From assembly GCA_023249895.1 (NCBI GenBank), contig JAHFBS010000069.1:1-5507 (forward strand): a stretch of DNA of 5,507 bases, in the 5' to 3' direction. This stretch comes from a bacterium. Its GTDB lineage: Bacteria > Babelota > Babeliae > Babelales > RVW-14. This document shows, piece after piece, positions 4,383 to 5,507 of the stretch. Each line of letters opens with the position of its first letter. Position 1 is the stretch's first letter. A model generated the notes under the pieces. That model did not search any database, was not told the DNA's origin, and was given only the letters and a program-made list of their open reading frames with translations. Both the position numbers and the translations under genes were made by a program.

Positions 4383-5507
4383 ATGAAGAAGATTTTACAA
4401 GGTCTTGCGGTCGCAGTTCTTGCCACCAGCGCCGTCAATGCACACGATCACACCAATAGAACTTTTTTAATGCCACGTCCCGTCGGCGTTAATCTGCCCA
4501 TGGAAATCACCACGTACAAAGATTTGATTCCACGCGATCTTAATGATCGCTACGGAGCAACTGTTGCCGTAACGCCATTCTTCCAACAATCAACTGATCG
4601 TGATGAAACGGCAGAGTATTTTCTGTTCAAGCACAAAAGCACGGTAACGTTACGCACATCTGAAACACAGGTTACACCAATAGATAGAGAGCTCTGGTCT
4701 GATGTAACAAATGATTTGGATATCAACTATTTAATTCACGATTACGATCTTGAAGACCAAGAACCAGCTCGCAGCTACTCAGCCAATGTTTCGCTCGATC
4801 CAGAACAAACCATCTACGGCGCACGCATCGATTATTTCCAGAATCTTGGCGTCCTTCTCAAGAATCTTTATCTCAAAGCGGATATGCCTATCGTACATGT
4901 TCAAAATGATCCAAAGTTAAGCGTTTCATCAACTGACGCAGCTTTGCAAGCCGATCTCAAAAGTTACCTTGAGGGAACTTATGAAAGCATCGCATCCGCT
5001 ACTCTTGAAATAGATAGAGAAGATGTAGTAGTCGCACACGGCCACAACCTCCAAACGGCACTCACTAAAGCAAAAATACTCAAGAACTCAGTTACCGGTG
5101 TTGCTGATATCGATGTAGCTCTTGGCTACAAATTTATTAACAGTGAAAAATATCTTTTTGCGCTTGCACTCGCTACCACAATCCCAACAGGCAACAAAGA
5201 AACCGGCGAGTATATGTTTGAAGCCATTGCAGGTAATGGCCGTCACTGGGGACTTGGTGCAGACATCTGCGGCAGCGCTCGTGTATGGGGCAAGATCAAT
5301 CACAACCTTAAACTCAGCCTCAAGATGAAATATCGTTATCTTTTTGAGAATCATTCCAACCGTACACTCGGCATTAAAGATGACCACAATGGCATACGCA
5401 ACTGGGGACAATATAATCTGCTCAGCACCAATCCAATGCCTATGCTTTATCCGCTTACCCCAGCGGCTAACGTCACCACACTTCGTGTTGATGTAACACC
5501 TGGAAGC
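4383..5507 (+). CDS. Outer-membrane beta-barrel protein, paralogue C (3' end cut by window)
   Basis: The frame is open from the ATG to the right edge: 375 codons with no stop, about three quarters of the 510-residue family length. Residues 1-20 form a signal peptide ending AVNA. Mature family blocks: TNRTFLMPRPVGVNLPME (24-41), TPFFQQSTDRDE (64-75), DLDINYL (111-117), SLDPEQTIYGARIDY (137-151), GVADIDVALGYKFIN (239-253), TIPTGN (266-271), GNGRHWGLGADI (284-295), MKYRYLF (315-321), and VDVTPGS at the cut (369-375). It is closest to paralogue B overall but carries ANVTTL (362-367) as in paralogue A, and an insertion-like DDHNGIRN (343-350) before the shared WGQY. The segment at about 180-235 is diverged and is probably a loop. 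The start is supported by GAGGT five nt upstream and by alignment of the signal peptide with paralogue B. The missing part should hold the last strands and the terminal Phe. Confidence 0.85.
   Translation, partial: MKKILQGLAVAVLATSAVNAHDHTNRTFLMPRPVGVNLPMEITTYKDLIPRDLNDRYGATVAVTPFFQQSTDRDETAEYFLFKHKSTVTLRTSETQVTPIDRELWSDVTNDLDINYLIHDYDLEDQEPARSYSANVSLDPEQTIYGARIDYFQNLGVLLKNLYLKADMPIVHVQNDPKLSVSSTDAALQADLKSYLEGTYESIASATLEIDREDVVVAHGHNLQTALTKAKILKNSVTGVADIDVALGYKFINSEKYLFALALATTIPTGNKETGEYMFEAIAGNGRHWGLGADICGSARVWGKINHNLKLSLKMKYRYLFENHSNRTLGIKDDHNGIRNWGQYNLLSTNPMPMLYPLTPAANVTTLRVDVTPGS

Larger units (their letters stand above)
630..5507 (+). repeat. Tandem array of three leader-plus-barrel units
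   Basis: Three units in direct orientation, each made of -10-like box, 11-mer, about 75-nt leader, ~510-codon barrel gene and (for A and B) a GGCC-rich terminator. Unit spacing is 1893 bp from A to B and 1777 bp from B to C, measured between 11-mers. The array reaches the right edge and may continue. Confidence 0.8.

Noticed and set aside
1..5507. CRISPR array, tRNA or rRNA genes, insertion sequence ends, attachment sites
   Set aside because: No short regularly spaced repeats, no tRNA-like cloverleaf sequence, and no transposase or terminal inverted repeats seen; the only large repeats are the barrel genes themselves.

Overview
The window looks like chromosomal DNA from a diderm (Gram-negative type) bacterium with moderately AT-rich DNA. 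The evidence is three proteins built as exported outer-membrane beta-barrels: a signal peptide with an A-x-A cleavage site, alternating-residue strands, and a C-terminal aromatic residue. I cannot fix the lineage. Tandem families of uncharacterised ~500-residue barrels would fit a host-associated or symbiotic phylum such as Dependentiae (TM6), but that is a guess from general pattern, not a match I can demonstrate.

Layout. Positions 1-453 (minus strand) hold the first 151 codons of an undecaprenyl-diphosphatase (UppP/BacA family) that runs off the left edge. A 258-bp divergent intergenic region follows. Then come three head-to-tail paralogues on the plus strand: barrel gene A (712-2244, 510 aa), barrel gene B (2611-4140, 509 aa) and barrel gene C (4383-5507, 375 codons, cut by the right edge). 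A and B each end in a strong intrinsic terminator, and each of the three genes has its own leader, so the array reads as separate single-gene transcription units rather than an operon.

The most interesting signal lies outside the coding sequence. All three genes carry the same 11-mer, AAGAAAGGAGG, 71-77 nt upstream of the start codon. It lies 7-10 nt downstream of a -10-like ATAC(AA) box, in otherwise diverged DNA. Each gene also has a normal Shine-Dalgarno (SD) sequence 5-7 nt before the ATG, so the 11-mer is a second, distal anti-16S element that would sit at or very near the mRNA 5' end. This matches the layout of the STAB-SD mRNA-stabilising element (GAAAGGAGG) described for Bacillus thuringiensis cry3A. 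No leader ORF with sensible spacing follows it in any copy.

How the parts may work together (inference): the three barrels share nearly invariant strand and motif blocks but differ strongly in a few segments likely to be surface loops. They could be alternative or co-displayed surface proteins or porins, made at high level from stabilised mRNAs. UppP recycles the lipid carrier for peptidoglycan and surface-polymer synthesis. It is a neighbour in the cell-envelope theme but is transcribed divergently and need not be functionally linked.
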